This document shows positions 33,697 to 42,624 of a stretch of 46,121 bases of DNA, piece by piece. This stretch comes from an uncultured Bacteroidales bacterium (GTDB lineage: Bacteria; Bacteroidota; Bacteroidia; Bacteroidales; F082). The number at the start of each line of letters is the position of its first letter. Position 1 is the first letter of the stretch. The position numbers were made by a program, and so were the translations under genes. The notes under the pieces are model-generated. The model worked only from the letters and a program-made list of their open reading frames with translations. It was not told where the DNA came from and searched no databases. The DNA is taken from assembly GCA_947305795.1 (NCBI GenBank), contig CAMZEK010000018.1, positions 1 to 46,121 of the forward strand, given 5' to 3'.

Positions 33697-36600
33697 GTGG
33701 CCAGCATTTCGCAACAATTGTATAAAAATGATGCCCACATCGACGCAATAATCAACACATTGCGCGATGATGGGCATCTGCTTTGCTCCAATCTAACGGC
33801 TTCGTCGAAGGCTTTTGTTTTGGAAGAGACCTTTCGCCGCATGGGCGGCCAACACCTCATCGTCTGCGCTGACAAGGAGGACGCGGCCTATTTCTACAAC
33901 GACTTGGAAAGTCTCCTCGGCGAACGCGGCATGGACTACAGCAAGAAGCAAGTCCTCTTCTACCCCACTTCATATAAGCGTCCCTACGAGCCAGAAAAAC
34001 CCGACAATACCTATATCCTCTCGCGTACCGAGGTACTGCAACGTGTCTCCACATCCGAACGCAAGACTTTGATTGTCAGTTATCCAGAAGCCCTAAGTGA
34101 GAAGGTATTCACCCGCAAACTCTTATCAAAAAACACAACTAAAATCAAAGTCGGTGACAAAATCAATCTCGACTTCCTTACCGATGTGCTTTATGAATAC
34201 GAGTTTGAAAACGTCGATTTCGTGGTGGAGCCAGGACAGTTTGCTATCCGTGGCGGTTTAGTGGATGTATTCTCCTTTGCCAACGACTATCCCTACCGCA
34301 TCGAGTTTCTCGGCGACGAGGTGGATAGCATCCGCAGTTTCAACATCGCCGACCAACTCTCCATTGAGAAGCTGAAACAAATTGTTTTGCTGCCCAACAT
34401 GCAGGAACGCGCCTTCATCGAAGACCGCGAGGCCATCCTGCAATACCTGCCTGACACGACTACCGTTTGGCTCACCGACATGGCCTTCTTCGCCACCCAA
34501 ATCGACAAGGAGTACGACCGCGCTGTGGAAGCATTCGAGAAGATGCAAGCCGAGCAGGAAGAGGAGGTTAAAGCACTGAAACCAGGACAATTGTTTAGCA
34601 AGTCCGAGGAACTTTTAGGCTGTCTAAAAAAACGCCGCACCGTGGAGTTTGGCGTTTCCAGCAAACTGCCAACTGACAACTATCAACTGACAACTGTCAA
34701 CTTCCACACGAAGCCTCAGCCCATCTTCAGCAAAAACTTCAATCTACTCATCGATGACATCGCCCAGCATAAAGAAGAAGGTTACCGCGTCATCGTTTTC
34801 TCCGAAAGCAGCAAGCAACTTTCTCGCATTCAGGCAATTCTGAATGACATCAACCATAACGACGAACTTCACCGCGACTTCGAGACCGAAACCATTGCCA
34901 TCCACGGCGGCTTCATTGACGAGGACCTAAAAGTTTGTTGTTACACCGACCACCAAATCTTTGAGCGTTACCACCGTTTCCACCTGCGCGACAACTTCTC
35001 GACCAAGCAGGCCATCACGCTGAAAGACCTCTATGAGCTGAAACCTGGCGACTACGTCACCCACATCGACCACGGCATCGGGCGTTTCGACGGCCTGGAG
35101 ACCATCGAGAACAACGGCAAGCCCCAAGAGGCCATCCGCCTGATTTACAACAACGGCGACCTGCTCTATGTGAGCATCCACTCGCTGCACCGCATCGCAA
35201 AATACAGCAGCAAGGACGGCACCGAACCGCATTTGAGCACCCTCGGTAGCGGTGCCTGGAACCGCCTGAAAAACAAGACCAAAAGCAAGGTCAAAGACAT
35301 CGCGAGGGAACTCATAAAACTCTACGCCGAACGCAAACGCACGCCTGGCTTCCATTTCTCGCCCGACAACTACCTGCAAAATGAGTTGGAGGCGTCGTTC
35401 ATTTACGAGGACACCCCCGACCAACTGAAAGCCACCAACGACGTGAAACGCGACATGGAAAGCGACCACCCGATGGACCGCCTAGTGTGCGGCGATGTGG
35501 GCTTCGGCAAGACCGAAGTGGCCATGCGCGCCGCTTTCAAGGCTTGCTGTGACTCCAAACAAGTAGCCGTGCTCGTGCCTACGACCGTGTTGGCCCTGCA
35601 ACACTATCATACCTTCACCGAGCGCTTCAACGGCTTCCCCGTCACCATCGAATACCTCAACCGATTCAAGACGACCAAGCAACAGACCGAAATCCTGAAA
35701 AAACTCGAAAAAGGCGAAATCGACATCATCATCGGGACACACCGCCTCACGGGAAAAGATGTGAAATTCAAGGACTTGGGCTTGCTCGTCATCGATGAGG
35801 AACAGAAATTCGGCGTATCCGCGAAGGAGAAACTAAAGGAAATGAAGGCCAATGTGGACACACTGACCTTGACTGCCACCCCTATTCCCAGAACGTTGCA
35901 ATTCTCCATGATGGGTGCGAGGGATTTGAGTGTCATCACCACGCCGCCGCCCAACCGTTATCCTGTTCAAACCGAACTGCGCGGCTTCGACGGTGAACTC
36001 ATCCGCGACGCCATCCAGTTCGAAATTGCCCGCAACGGGCAGGTGTTCTTCATCCACAACCGCATCCAGAGCATCATGGATGTGCACGACTTCATCCAGA
36101 AGTATGTGCCTGGCGTGCGCATCGCCGTCGCCCACGGCCAGATGGAAGGCGCGAAGCTGGAGAAAATCATGCTCGACTTTATCAACGGCGACTACGACGT
36201 GCTACTCTGCACCACCATCGTGGAATCCGGCCTTGACATCCCCAACGCCAACACCATTATTATTAATGACGCACACCGCTATGGTCTTTCCGACCTACAC
36301 CAACTGCGCGGCCGCGTGGGTCGTTCCAACAAAAAAGCCTTCTGTTACCTGCTCACGCCACCGCTTAACACGTTAACCCAGGAAGCCCAAAAACGCCTCC
36401 GCGCCTTGGAGGAGTTCTCCGACCTCGGCGAAGGCATCAACATCGCCATGCGCGACTTGGACATCCGTGGCGCAGGCAACATCCTCGGTGCCGAGCAGAG
36501 CGGTTTCATCAACGACATCGGCTTTGAGACCTACCACAAGATTCTCGACGAGGCCATCCTTGAACTGAAAGAGACTGAATTCCAGGATATTTTCGATAAA

Positions 36601-37074
36601 GAAGAAGAAAAATCCTATGTCGCTGACTGCACCATCGAGACCGACATGGAGGTGCGTTTCCCGTCGGATTACATCAACTCGACGCAGGAACGTGTCAGCC
36701 TCTACAGCGAACTCGACCGCACCAAGACCGAGGAGAACCTGATGAAATTCACTGACCAACTCATCGACCGATTCGGAGCTATTCCCAAACAAGTCAACGA
36801 TTTGCTGAACACCGTCCGACTCCGCTGGATTGCCAAGGACTTGGGCTTCGAGAAGATTCTGTTGCGCAACCACAACATGACAGCGTATTTCGTCAGCAAC
36901 CAACAGTCGAAATACTACGAGAGCCATACTTATATGCAAATTATGCAATACATTATGAACCACCCGAAACGCACTGCACTCAAAGAAACCAACGACAAAC
37001 TGCAATTGACCGTCAAAGAGGTGAGCACCGTGACTCAAGCACTGAATTTATTACGGGAGATGCAGGAAGCTTAA
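33697..37074 (+). CDS. mfd: Transcription-repair coupling factor Mfd
   Basis: A 1125-residue SF2 translocase. It has the UvrB-like N-terminal modules, the CarD-like RNA-polymerase-interaction domain ('PGDYVTHIDHGIGRFDGL', ~450-470), the RecG-type motor with Walker A GDVGFGKTE and DEEQ box (VIDEEQKFGV), 'TLTATPIPRTLQF', 'GRVGRSNKKAFCY' and a C-terminal TRCF domain. It displaces stalled RNA polymerase and recruits UvrA. The start is a GTG at 33697; no in-frame ATG is nearby and a -7 element precedes it. Residues ~322-336 are encoded by a dispersed repeat (separate entry). The stop overlaps the convergent coaE stop. Confidence 0.96.
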   Translation: MASISQQLYKNDAHIDAIINTLRDDGHLLCSNLTASSKAFVLEETFRRMGGQHLIVCADKEDAAYFYNDLESLLGERGMDYSKKQVLFYPTSYKRPYEPEKPDNTYILSRTEVLQRVSTSERKTLIVSYPEALSEKVFTRKLLSKNTTKIKVGDKINLDFLTDVLYEYEFENVDFVVEPGQFAIRGGLVDVFSFANDYPYRIEFLGDEVDSIRSFNIADQLSIEKLKQIVLLPNMQERAFIEDREAILQYLPDTTTVWLTDMAFFATQIDKEYDRAVEAFEKMQAEQEEEVKALKPGQLFSKSEELLGCLKKRRTVEFGVSSKLPTDNYQLTTVNFHTKPQPIFSKNFNLLIDDIAQHKEEGYRVIVFSESSKQLSRIQAILNDINHNDELHRDFETETIAIHGGFIDEDLKVCCYTDHQIFERYHRFHLRDNFSTKQAITLKDLYELKPGDYVTHIDHGIGRFDGLETIENNGKPQEAIRLIYNNGDLLYVSIHSLHRIAKYSSKDGTEPHLSTLGSGAWNRLKNKTKSKVKDIARELIKLYAERKRTPGFHFSPDNYLQNELEASFIYEDTPDQLKATNDVKRDMESDHPMDRLVCGDVGFGKTEVAMRAAFKACCDSKQVAVLVPTTVLALQHYHTFTERFNGFPVTIEYLNRFKTTKQQTEILKKLEKGEIDIIIGTHRLTGKDVKFKDLGLLVIDEEQKFGVSAKEKLKEMKANVDTLTLTATPIPRTLQFSMMGARDLSVITTPPPNRYPVQTELRGFDGELIRDAIQFEIARNGQVFFIHNRIQSIMDVHDFIQKYVPGVRIAVAHGQMEGAKLEKIMLDFINGDYDVLLCTTIVESGLDIPNANTIIINDAHRYGLSDLHQLRGRVGRSNKKAFCYLLTPPLNTLTQEAQKRLRALEEFSDLGEGINIAMRDLDIRGAGNILGAEQSGFINDIGFETYHKILDEAILELKETEFQDIFDKEEEKSYVADCTIETDMEVRFPSDYINSTQERVSLYSELDRTKTEENLMKFTDQLIDRFGAIPKQVNDLLNTVRLRWIAKDLGFEKILLRNHNMTAYFVSNQQSKYYESHTYMQIMQYIMNHPKRTALKETNDKLQLTVKEVSTVTQALNLLREMQEA
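34661..34703 (+). repeat. AACTGACAACT repeat inside mfd, family D
   Basis: The stretch contains AACTGACAACTATCAACT (34671-34688), identical over 18 bp to the intergenic copy at 39003-39020, and continues with GACAACTGTCAACTT. Here it is read in frame as KLPTDNYQLTTVNF in the connector between the N-terminal modules of Mfd. The reading frame is intact on both sides. Confidence 0.85.
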
Positions 37075-37664
37075 TTCTGCGACAGCTTTTCGTGTACCTG
37101 AAGCACCTGCTCCAACAAAGCTTCATCATCGTCATCGGAATCGTGAAAAATGATGTAATCGGCATGAGCAAGTTTTTCGTTCTCAGCCCATTGTTTCGCC
37201 ATGCGCTGACGCACGGCAGCTTCATCGCAATGGTCGCGGAGCATGACACGACGCAGGCGCGTTTCCTCTGAGGCCGTTACCATAATAACACCGTCAAAAA
37301 GCGATTCCAAATGCTTTTCAAGAATGATTGCCGATTCGTAAAGCACGTACGGAGCGTTCTGGTTTTCAGCCCATTGCAAAAAATACGCATTAAGCGCGGG
37401 ATACAACAGTTTTTCTATGTCGCGCATAGCTTGCACATCATTGAAAACCAACTCGGAAAGCCGTTTTCGATCCAGTCGGCCATTGCGAAAATACACGTCA
37501 CGGCCAAAACGTTCCTTCATGGCTACGCGAATGTCGGCACGAAGGTAAAGCCGTTTGGCCTCGATGTCGCTGTAAAAAACCGGAATATTAAGCCGTTTCT
37601 CAAACAGCCCGCTTACCCACGACTTACCACTACCGATGTTTCCCGTGAGGGCAAACTTTTTCAT
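37071..37664 (-). CDS. coaE: Dephospho-CoA kinase
   Basis: A 197-residue P-loop kinase of standard length. Walker A GNIGSGKS (~8-15), 'VFYSDIEAKRLY', 'VLYESAIILEKHLESLFD', and the LID-type 'RLRRVMLRDHCDEAAVRQRM'. It phosphorylates dephospho-CoA in the last step of CoA synthesis. Its stop (TTA at 37071-37073 on the plus strand) overlaps the mfd stop, so both share TTAA. Its start overlaps the YbbR-like gene by 4 bp. It is last in the minus-strand operon. Confidence 0.95.
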   Translation of the reverse strand: MKKFALTGNIGSGKSWVSGLFEKRLNIPVFYSDIEAKRLYLRADIRVAMKERFGRDVYFRNGRLDRKRLSELVFNDVQAMRDIEKLLYPALNAYFLQWAENQNAPYVLYESAIILEKHLESLFDGVIMVTASEETRLRRVMLRDHCDEAAVRQRMAKQWAENEKLAHADYIIFHDSDDDDEALLEQVLQVHEKLSQN

Positions 37665-38587
37665 TGCACAATGATATATTCCACCTTATCTGGCTTGGTT
37701 TCAAGCACTTGCACATGCGGTGGCCATGCGGTAAGCCTGACATCGAGAAGCGGTTGTAAAGCTTTCAGTTGGTCTCGGTCAAACTCGGCACGGAAGTTCT
37801 CAGGCGCGATGGAGGCATAGTCCTTGATGGCAACGAGGCATTTCACCGTCATCGTCTCGGGGAAAAGCCGTATCTGCAAACTGTCAGGGAGTGCAATCGG
37901 CACCTTGACATCTGTTTCGGTAAACTTCTGGATTTCCACATTGACTTTCACCGACTTGGTGTTGGAACGGATGAGTCCGCCCAACAAATTCAGGTCGACG
38001 GTTTCGCTAAAATCCTCACTAGCGTTGACTTTGGAAATCAGCTTGGTTTTCACCGATTTCACGGTATCGATGATTTCTTCTGGCCCGAAAATAGTGACCG
38101 AAGCTGGATTGAGGATGGGGATGCCGTAAACACCATATTGTCGCGCAGGCTTGATGTCAGAACGCAGTTCAACAGGTACCATCTTCGACTTGAGCGGCTC
38201 CATGTTGAAATAAACCTTGTCCTCATTCATGGTAATGTCAGAAGCCATCACGTCAAGCAGGTCCGCAACTTTTTCGACCACATACTGACTGCCAAAAGAA
38301 TAGGTGTTATCACTTTCCAATCGGTAAGGCACCTCGCTCAAATTGATGGAAACCGACCTCTTCGCCTCACGTATCGTGTTGAGTCTCAGCGTATGGAAAC
38401 CGTCAACATTCAATGAAAGCTTGACGGTTTGCTCTGGCGATGTCATCCACTTGTCGGCAGGCATATCCTCCAATTCCACGCGGAACAATGTCTGCGTAGT
38501 ATAGTCCTCCGACAGCTTGATGAGCAACCACAAAACCGTCGAAATGGCCAAAAACACTAAAAAGGTGAAGAAAGGCCGCTTGTCCAT
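37661..38587 (-). CDS. YbbR-like domain protein
   Basis: A 308-residue protein with one N-terminal membrane anchor (~8-25, FFTFLVFLAISTVLWLLIK) and a long extracytoplasmic part of YbbR-like beta repeats ('VELEDMPADKW', 'VPVELRSDIKPARQYGVYGI', 'KSVKVNVEIQ'). Related CdaR proteins of Firmicutes modulate a diadenylate cyclase; whether this applies here is unknown. It sits between yajC (9 bp upstream) and coaE (4-bp overlap), the usual Bacteroidota order. Confidence 0.85.
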   Translation of the reverse strand: MDKRPFFTFLVFLAISTVLWLLIKLSEDYTTQTLFRVELEDMPADKWMTSPEQTVKLSLNVDGFHTLRLNTIREAKRSVSINLSEVPYRLESDNTYSFGSQYVVEKVADLLDVMASDITMNEDKVYFNMEPLKSKMVPVELRSDIKPARQYGVYGIPILNPASVTIFGPEEIIDTVKSVKTKLISKVNASEDFSETVDLNLLGGLIRSNTKSVKVNVEIQKFTETDVKVPIALPDSLQIRLFPETMTVKCLVAIKDYASIAPENFRAEFDRDQLKALQPLLDVRLTAWPPHVQVLETKPDKVEYIIVQ

Positions 38588-38596
38588 GATTTAGGC

Positions 38597-38908
38597 TCAG
38601 CTTTGGCCTACATTAGCGCCAGTTTGCTGCAAGGCAGTCTTTTCCACTTCCACTTCCGTGTTGGGTGCAATGGAGATAATGACCGTGGTTTCTTTCACTT
38701 CAGTCACTCTGCCATGGAATCCACCAATGGTGACCACCTTGTCACCTTTTTTGAGGCTGTCGCGGAATTTTTGTTCCTCCTTGGCCTTTTTCGATTGCGG
38801 ACGAATGAAGAACAGCCAAAAGACGACGATAATAAGGACTAATGGAAGCCACATCATTAAACCATCTTGTTTGGTTTGTTGATCTAAGAGAATAAATAAG
38901 TTGTTCAT
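38597..38908 (-). CDS. yajC: Preprotein translocase accessory subunit YajC
   Basis: A 103-residue protein with one membrane segment (~18-35, MMWLPLVLIIVVFWLFFIRP), the family motif 'FFIRPQSKKAKEE', and a conserved cytoplasmic tail ('LKKGDKVVTIGGFHGRV'). It is part of the SecDF-YajC holotranslocon. It is separated from the DUF1573 gene by ~110 bp made largely of repeat-like sequence. Confidence 0.94.
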   Translation of the reverse strand: MNNLFILLDQQTKQDGLMMWLPLVLIIVVFWLFFIRPQSKKAKEEQKFRDSLKKGDKVVTIGGFHGRVTEVKETTVIISIAPNTEVEVEKTALQQTGANVGQS

Positions 38909-38925
38909 TTTGTGTGATTTAAGAT

Positions 38926-39020
38926 TTAATATTTAAAATTCAAGATTTAAGATTTCTGGTTTGCTTCGTTCCTCGCTATGACGCAAAGCGTAACAAACTC
39001 CTAACTGACAACTATCAACT
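38926..39020. repeat. Mosaic of short repeats between DUF1573 gene and yajC
   Basis: Three iterations of GATTTAA-type units (38926-38957: GATTTAAGATTTAATATTT then CAAGATTTAAGATTT) are followed by the 18-bp family D copy AACTGACAACTATCAACT (39003-39020). The family D copy reaches the end of the DUF1573 gene (39019). No promoter consensus is obvious here. Confidence 0.7.
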
Positions 39021-39471
39021 AATATTGGTCAGGGGTTTGCACATTGGCCTTCAGCCTAAGCACCGTCTGGTTGGGATTGGTGTTGGCCACAACAGTGAGC
39101 GAGCGGCTTTGGAAACCGTGATGGCCCTTGCTATTGTACGTTGCCTTGATGACACCGTCCTTGCCAGGAGCAATAGGATCGCGAGGGAACTCGCCCACCG
39201 TACAGCCACAACTGGTTTGTACATTGGTGATGAGCAACGGTGCATTGCCCGTGTTGGTGAAATGGAAGGAAGAAGTGACCACCTCACCTTGCAAGATGGT
39301 GCCGAAATCATGCTCCATCTTGTCGAAAGTAATGGCAGCTTCCTTGCCAGAGATATGCGTCGCCGACTTGGGATTGGTTACGAGGTCGGTGGAAAGGCTA
39401 TCCTTTTTTTCGTTGTTGCAAGCCGAAAACAGACAGATGGCAAGAATCAAAGTGGTAAGTAGACGTTTCAT
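39019..39471 (-). CDS. DUF1573 lipoprotein
   Basis: A 150-residue lipoprotein with signal KRLLTTLILAICLFSAC. DUF1573 is an ASH/MSP-like beta-sandwich module, seen here as 'ITFDKMEHDFGTILQGEVVT', 'FHFTNTGNAPLLITNVQTSC' and 'CTVGEFPRDPIAPG'. The role is unknown. I start at the ATG at 39471 because this gives the signal peptide; an upstream ATG at 39510 would lie inside the preceding T9SS-B gene. Its stop is within the repeat-rich spacer before yajC. It follows the T9SS-B gene by 10 bp. Confidence 0.9.
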   Translation of the reverse strand: MKRLLTTLILAICLFSACNNEKKDSLSTDLVTNPKSATHISGKEAAITFDKMEHDFGTILQGEVVTSSFHFTNTGNAPLLITNVQTSCGCTVGEFPRDPIAPGKDGVIKATYNSKGHHGFQSRSLTVVANTNPNQTVLRLKANVQTPDQY

Positions 39472-39481
39472 TTTCAAGATT

Positions 39482-40684
39482 TTAATTTCGTTGCGCCGTA
39501 ATGATAGCAATTGAGCCTTGGTAGGTGGCGTCTTGTTTCAATCCGTGGCATTTCAGCACATAGAAATAGGTGCCGTCAGACAGACCACCGCCATCCCAAT
39601 CATTGTGATAATCGTTTGAATGATAGACGACTCTGCCCCAACGGTTGAAAATGGTCAGCTCGGTGGATTCGTAATAGCGGCTCAAGGGGTCGTAAGGGTC
39701 GTATTCGTGTTCATAGTCACCGTCGCCTCGCATGCTACCGTTCGAAGGGCTGTCGCTACCACCGTCAAGAGAGATAATGAAATAGTCGTTGATACCGTCG
39801 CCATTAGGAGTGAACACGTTCGGTATTTTCAGCTTCACAGGATTGACTTTCACGGTCTTATAATACGAAGTGTCGCAACCTTGCGGATTGTAGACCTTCA
39901 GTTCTGTGGTAAAATCGCCCGTCTCAACATAGGTAAAACGCGGTGTCAGTTCTACCGAAGTGATGTCGTAGGTATTATTCAGAATCCAATAGAAATTGCT
40001 GATGCCCAGCGTGTCAGCGGAAAGGTTTTCGAAAGAATAGGTAACATGCGGGTTTTGCAGGTACACCGTGTCGCCAGGATCCGTAGAGATTTCGACTAAC
40101 GGATTGGGGAAAGCCCTAAGTTTCACGCTGTCCCATTGAACACAACCTCGGTTGTCAGTAAGCTTGATTTTGTAATACTTAAACGCTTCAAGGCCAATGG
40201 CCCAAGTAGGATCGCCGGGCGCAATGTGAAGTGGGCTAACATCCCATTGATAAGTATAGGGTGGATTGTAAACTCCTGACAAACTGTCGACTAACGCCAA
40301 AACCTGGGCAGTGCGGCCATTTTCCTCCTCAGAATTGCTGCACGTCAGTTTTACTTGTCGGAAATTGACGCTGAAACGAGGCATAACCTCCACTGTAATG
40401 GACGGATGACACAACTCAACAGAATCCTGATCGAAAATCTGGACAGTATAAGTCGTTGTCGAGAAAGGTTTTACCGTGATACTGCTGGTGGTTTTGCCAT
40501 TTGACCAAAGGTAAGAATAGAGATAATTGGGCGGCACGCTGAGCGTCACTGCCGACTGGCTGCAGACGGGCATTGGCACGCTACAAGTAATCTCACACGG
40601 TTCGTCTTGTGCACTAGCAATTGTATATAACATTGTGAATACCAATGCCATAAGCATTCTATAGGGTGTCAAGGTGTTTTTCAT
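39482..40684 (-). CDS. T9SS type B sorting-domain surface protein
   Basis: A 400-residue exported protein: signal peptide to ~Ala25 (ends IASAQ), PKD/Ig-like beta repeats ('TTTYTVQIFDQDSVELC', 'GDTVYLQNPHVTYSFENLSA', 'DFTTELKVYNPQGCDTSYYK') and a C-terminal gliding-motility-type (type B, CHU_C) sorting domain ('IPNVFTPNGDGINDYF', 'IFNRWGRVVYHS', 'DWDGGGLSDGTYFYVLKC'). It is expected to be exported by T9SS and bound to the surface. The ATG at 40684 is chosen because the upstream ATG at 40705 lies inside the -7 element. Confidence 0.93.
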   Translation of the reverse strand: MKNTLTPYRMLMALVFTMLYTIASAQDEPCEITCSVPMPVCSQSAVTLSVPPNYLYSYLWSNGKTTSSITVKPFSTTTYTVQIFDQDSVELCHPSITVEVMPRFSVNFRQVKLTCSNSEEENGRTAQVLALVDSLSGVYNPPYTYQWDVSPLHIAPGDPTWAIGLEAFKYYKIKLTDNRGCVQWDSVKLRAFPNPLVEISTDPGDTVYLQNPHVTYSFENLSADTLGISNFYWILNNTYDITSVELTPRFTYVETGDFTTELKVYNPQGCDTSYYKTVKVNPVKLKIPNVFTPNGDGINDYFIISLDGGSDSPSNGSMRGDGDYEHEYDPYDPLSRYYESTELTIFNRWGRVVYHSNDYHNDWDGGGLSDGTYFYVLKCHGLKQDATYQGSIAIITAQRN

Positions 40685-40702
40685 TATTTGAGAAATAAAG
40701 TG

Positions 40703-40710
40703 CAAAAATA
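40703..40710 (-). promoter_or_regulatory. -7 promoter element for the T9SS-B/DUF1573/yajC group
   Basis: Reads TATTTTTG on the minus strand, 18 bp before the ATG at 40684. The first in-frame ATG (40705) overlaps it and so cannot be the start. Confidence 0.65.
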
Positions 40711-40765
40711 AGAAATTTCCAAAGATGAACGCAACAAGTCGGCGATTATTGTTTCCAGCCTCACT

Positions 40766-42517
40766 TTACAGCTTTACCAACTTGACCACCTTGTTCATTT
40801 GGAACGGATGACCGTAACGCACCACATAAACCCCTGATGGCCATCGGCTTGCATCGATTTCCGTTGTGCCGATAAAGCGCATGATTGGAATCATACTGTT
40901 GCCAAAGAGGTCATAAACCGCCAAATCCGTGAAGCCCGAATCATCCGTTTTAATGGAGAAACGGTCAATGACGGGATTGGGATAAATTCCAACAAGCAAT
41001 TCCGAATCGAGCACTGGTGTTGCAGGCATCAAGGCTTTCCAAGTGGCTTCCCAACCCGTGTCGGTGGTGATGCAGTCGGAGCGAAACTCGACGCACATCA
41101 CGTTGCCCGAAGCCTGCACCGTGCCTGGACTTTGCGTGTTCCATCGCCCGATTTTTGGGGCAAAGACATTGTCGCCATCGTAAACCCAAAGGAAATCGAA
41201 GTCTGTTTCCAAATGGAAACTGCTGAAATCCAATTGAATCTTCGACTCCTCAGGCCCACGAATCACCCAGATTCTGCGCTCGTCGTTGACATAGTTCTGA
41301 TGGTCGAGTCGACCCGAATCACCTTCCAAAACGGTGACTGGCGTGCCTTCGTTGATGAGTTTGTAGTAATAGTTCCAGTCCCAATACGGTCCCGGGTCGG
41401 TGTGTGTCTGGTCAGGATAATGCTGATGACCTCTGATTTGGACACATGCCCCTTCGCCGCCGAGGCTGTAAAGGCCGTTATTGAGACAGAAACCGTTGTC
41501 GAGCGTATCGCGGTCGTGAGTGCGATATCCATTGATGGTGTCGTAGCGCGAGCAGATGCTGCGAACCAAATTAGCGGAGGATTGGTACATCTCCTCAGTA
41601 AAAAAACTCCAAATATTTCCATAGGCTTCATGCTCGATGCCAATAGTGTAACCGTTGGCGGTGCGGGCGTGCCACGCTTTGTCCCTTTCACGCACCATCT
41701 GCGTCACCTGACCGTCGGCGGAGCGGATGACATAATGCGCCGATACTTCGGCATCGCAGTTCTTGAACCAACTGATGCAGCCCGCATAGGAACCTTCGGT
41801 ATAATGGATGACCACAGCACTCACTTGTTTGGTGCGCGGCTCCCAGTTGCATTCCGGCGCCGGGTCCCAAATGGCTGGCGGATAATCAGGACTGCGCGTA
41901 ATGCCCAATTCGGGAGCAGTGAGCAAGTCGTAATGCTCGGCAAAAACTGCTTTCAAATTGATATTGTATTTCTGGAAGCCAAATTCCTCGGCTCTTTTGG
42001 CGTCATTCAGGAAAACGCACACCGAATAAAGCATGCTTTGCATGGGATAAATGTCCTTCTCCTCCCCTATCGGCAACTCCGAAAGTTGTTGGATGACCGA
42101 CAAATAGCCATTGATTTCCGTGGCTTTGCTTTTTTTGGCTAAATGGTCAAACGCCTTGGCATAGGCCAAGACATTCTTTTCGGGATTTTGCAGGATTTCC
42201 GCTTCCGAAATGCCTGAAAGTTCCGCCACAAGATGCAGGTTCTCACGAAAATAGCCCTTACCGTCTTTCACCAAGCCCATCAAGCCGTAGGCACGTGGCA
42301 TGGCATCGGGACCGTCGTGGAAATAGTTGGCATCGGTCAAGTGATGGCAATGCGTGTTGGTGAAGGAAATGGCTTCTAAGAGGCCTTGGGGAATGTCGGG
42401 GCAGGTCTGATAAGCTTCTTTAAAAGCGGATTTATAGTTTTGGTTTTCAAAATGTTGCGACATAACCAAAAATGGCAGCAACAACAATGTGGCTAACAAT
42501 ATGCTCACTCTTTTCAT
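40766..42517 (-). CDS. Exported N-acetylmuramoyl-L-alanine amidase with CUB-like and T9SS domains
   Basis: A 583-residue protein with a signal peptide (KRVSILLATLLLLPFLVMSQ), then an N-terminal helical region (~20-200). Next is an Amidase_2 (PGRP-type) domain with zinc-ligand pattern 'VVIHYTEGSY', 'WHARTANGYTIGIEHEAYG', and the later 'GHQHYPDQTHTDPGPYWDW'. A CUB-like domain follows ('IQLDFSSFHLETDFDFLWVYDG'), then a T9SS type A sorting domain ('LLVGIYPNPVIDRFSI', 'WPSGVYVVRY'). It probably cleaves peptidoglycan outside the cell, for example to attack other bacteria or act on wall fragments. The start at 42517 matches the -7 element upstream. Confidence 0.9.
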   Translation of the reverse strand: MKRVSILLATLLLLPFLVMSQHFENQNYKSAFKEAYQTCPDIPQGLLEAISFTNTHCHHLTDANYFHDGPDAMPRAYGLMGLVKDGKGYFRENLHLVAELSGISEAEILQNPEKNVLAYAKAFDHLAKKSKATEINGYLSVIQQLSELPIGEEKDIYPMQSMLYSVCVFLNDAKRAEEFGFQKYNINLKAVFAEHYDLLTAPELGITRSPDYPPAIWDPAPECNWEPRTKQVSAVVIHYTEGSYAGCISWFKNCDAEVSAHYVIRSADGQVTQMVRERDKAWHARTANGYTIGIEHEAYGNIWSFFTEEMYQSSANLVRSICSRYDTINGYRTHDRDTLDNGFCLNNGLYSLGGEGACVQIRGHQHYPDQTHTDPGPYWDWNYYYKLINEGTPVTVLEGDSGRLDHQNYVNDERRIWVIRGPEESKIQLDFSSFHLETDFDFLWVYDGDNVFAPKIGRWNTQSPGTVQASGNVMCVEFRSDCITTDTGWEATWKALMPATPVLDSELLVGIYPNPVIDRFSIKTDDSGFTDLAVYDLFGNSMIPIMRFIGTTEIDASRWPSGVYVVRYGHPFQMNKVVKLVKL

Positions 42518-42534
42518 TCGGATTCTATTTGAGG

Positions 42535-42542
42535 CAAAAATA
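42535..42542 (-). promoter_or_regulatory. -7 promoter element for the amidase gene
   Basis: Reads TATTTTTG on the minus strand, 17 bp before the ATG at 42517. It decides the start in favour of 42517 over the longer frame to 42634. Confidence 0.65.
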
Positions 42543-42555
42543 CACATTTTTCTTT

Positions 42556-42588
42556 TTTGACATAGATAAGTTTTTTTTCGTACCTTTG
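42556..42588 (+). promoter_or_regulatory. Promoter of hutU
   Basis: TTTG (42556-42559), 21-bp spacer, TACCTTTG (42581-42588). It is arranged back to back with the amidase promoter and 36 bp before the hutU ATG. Confidence 0.7.
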
Positions 42589-42624
42589 TCGTTTCAAGAA
42601 AAACAACAATAAAACACACATAAA

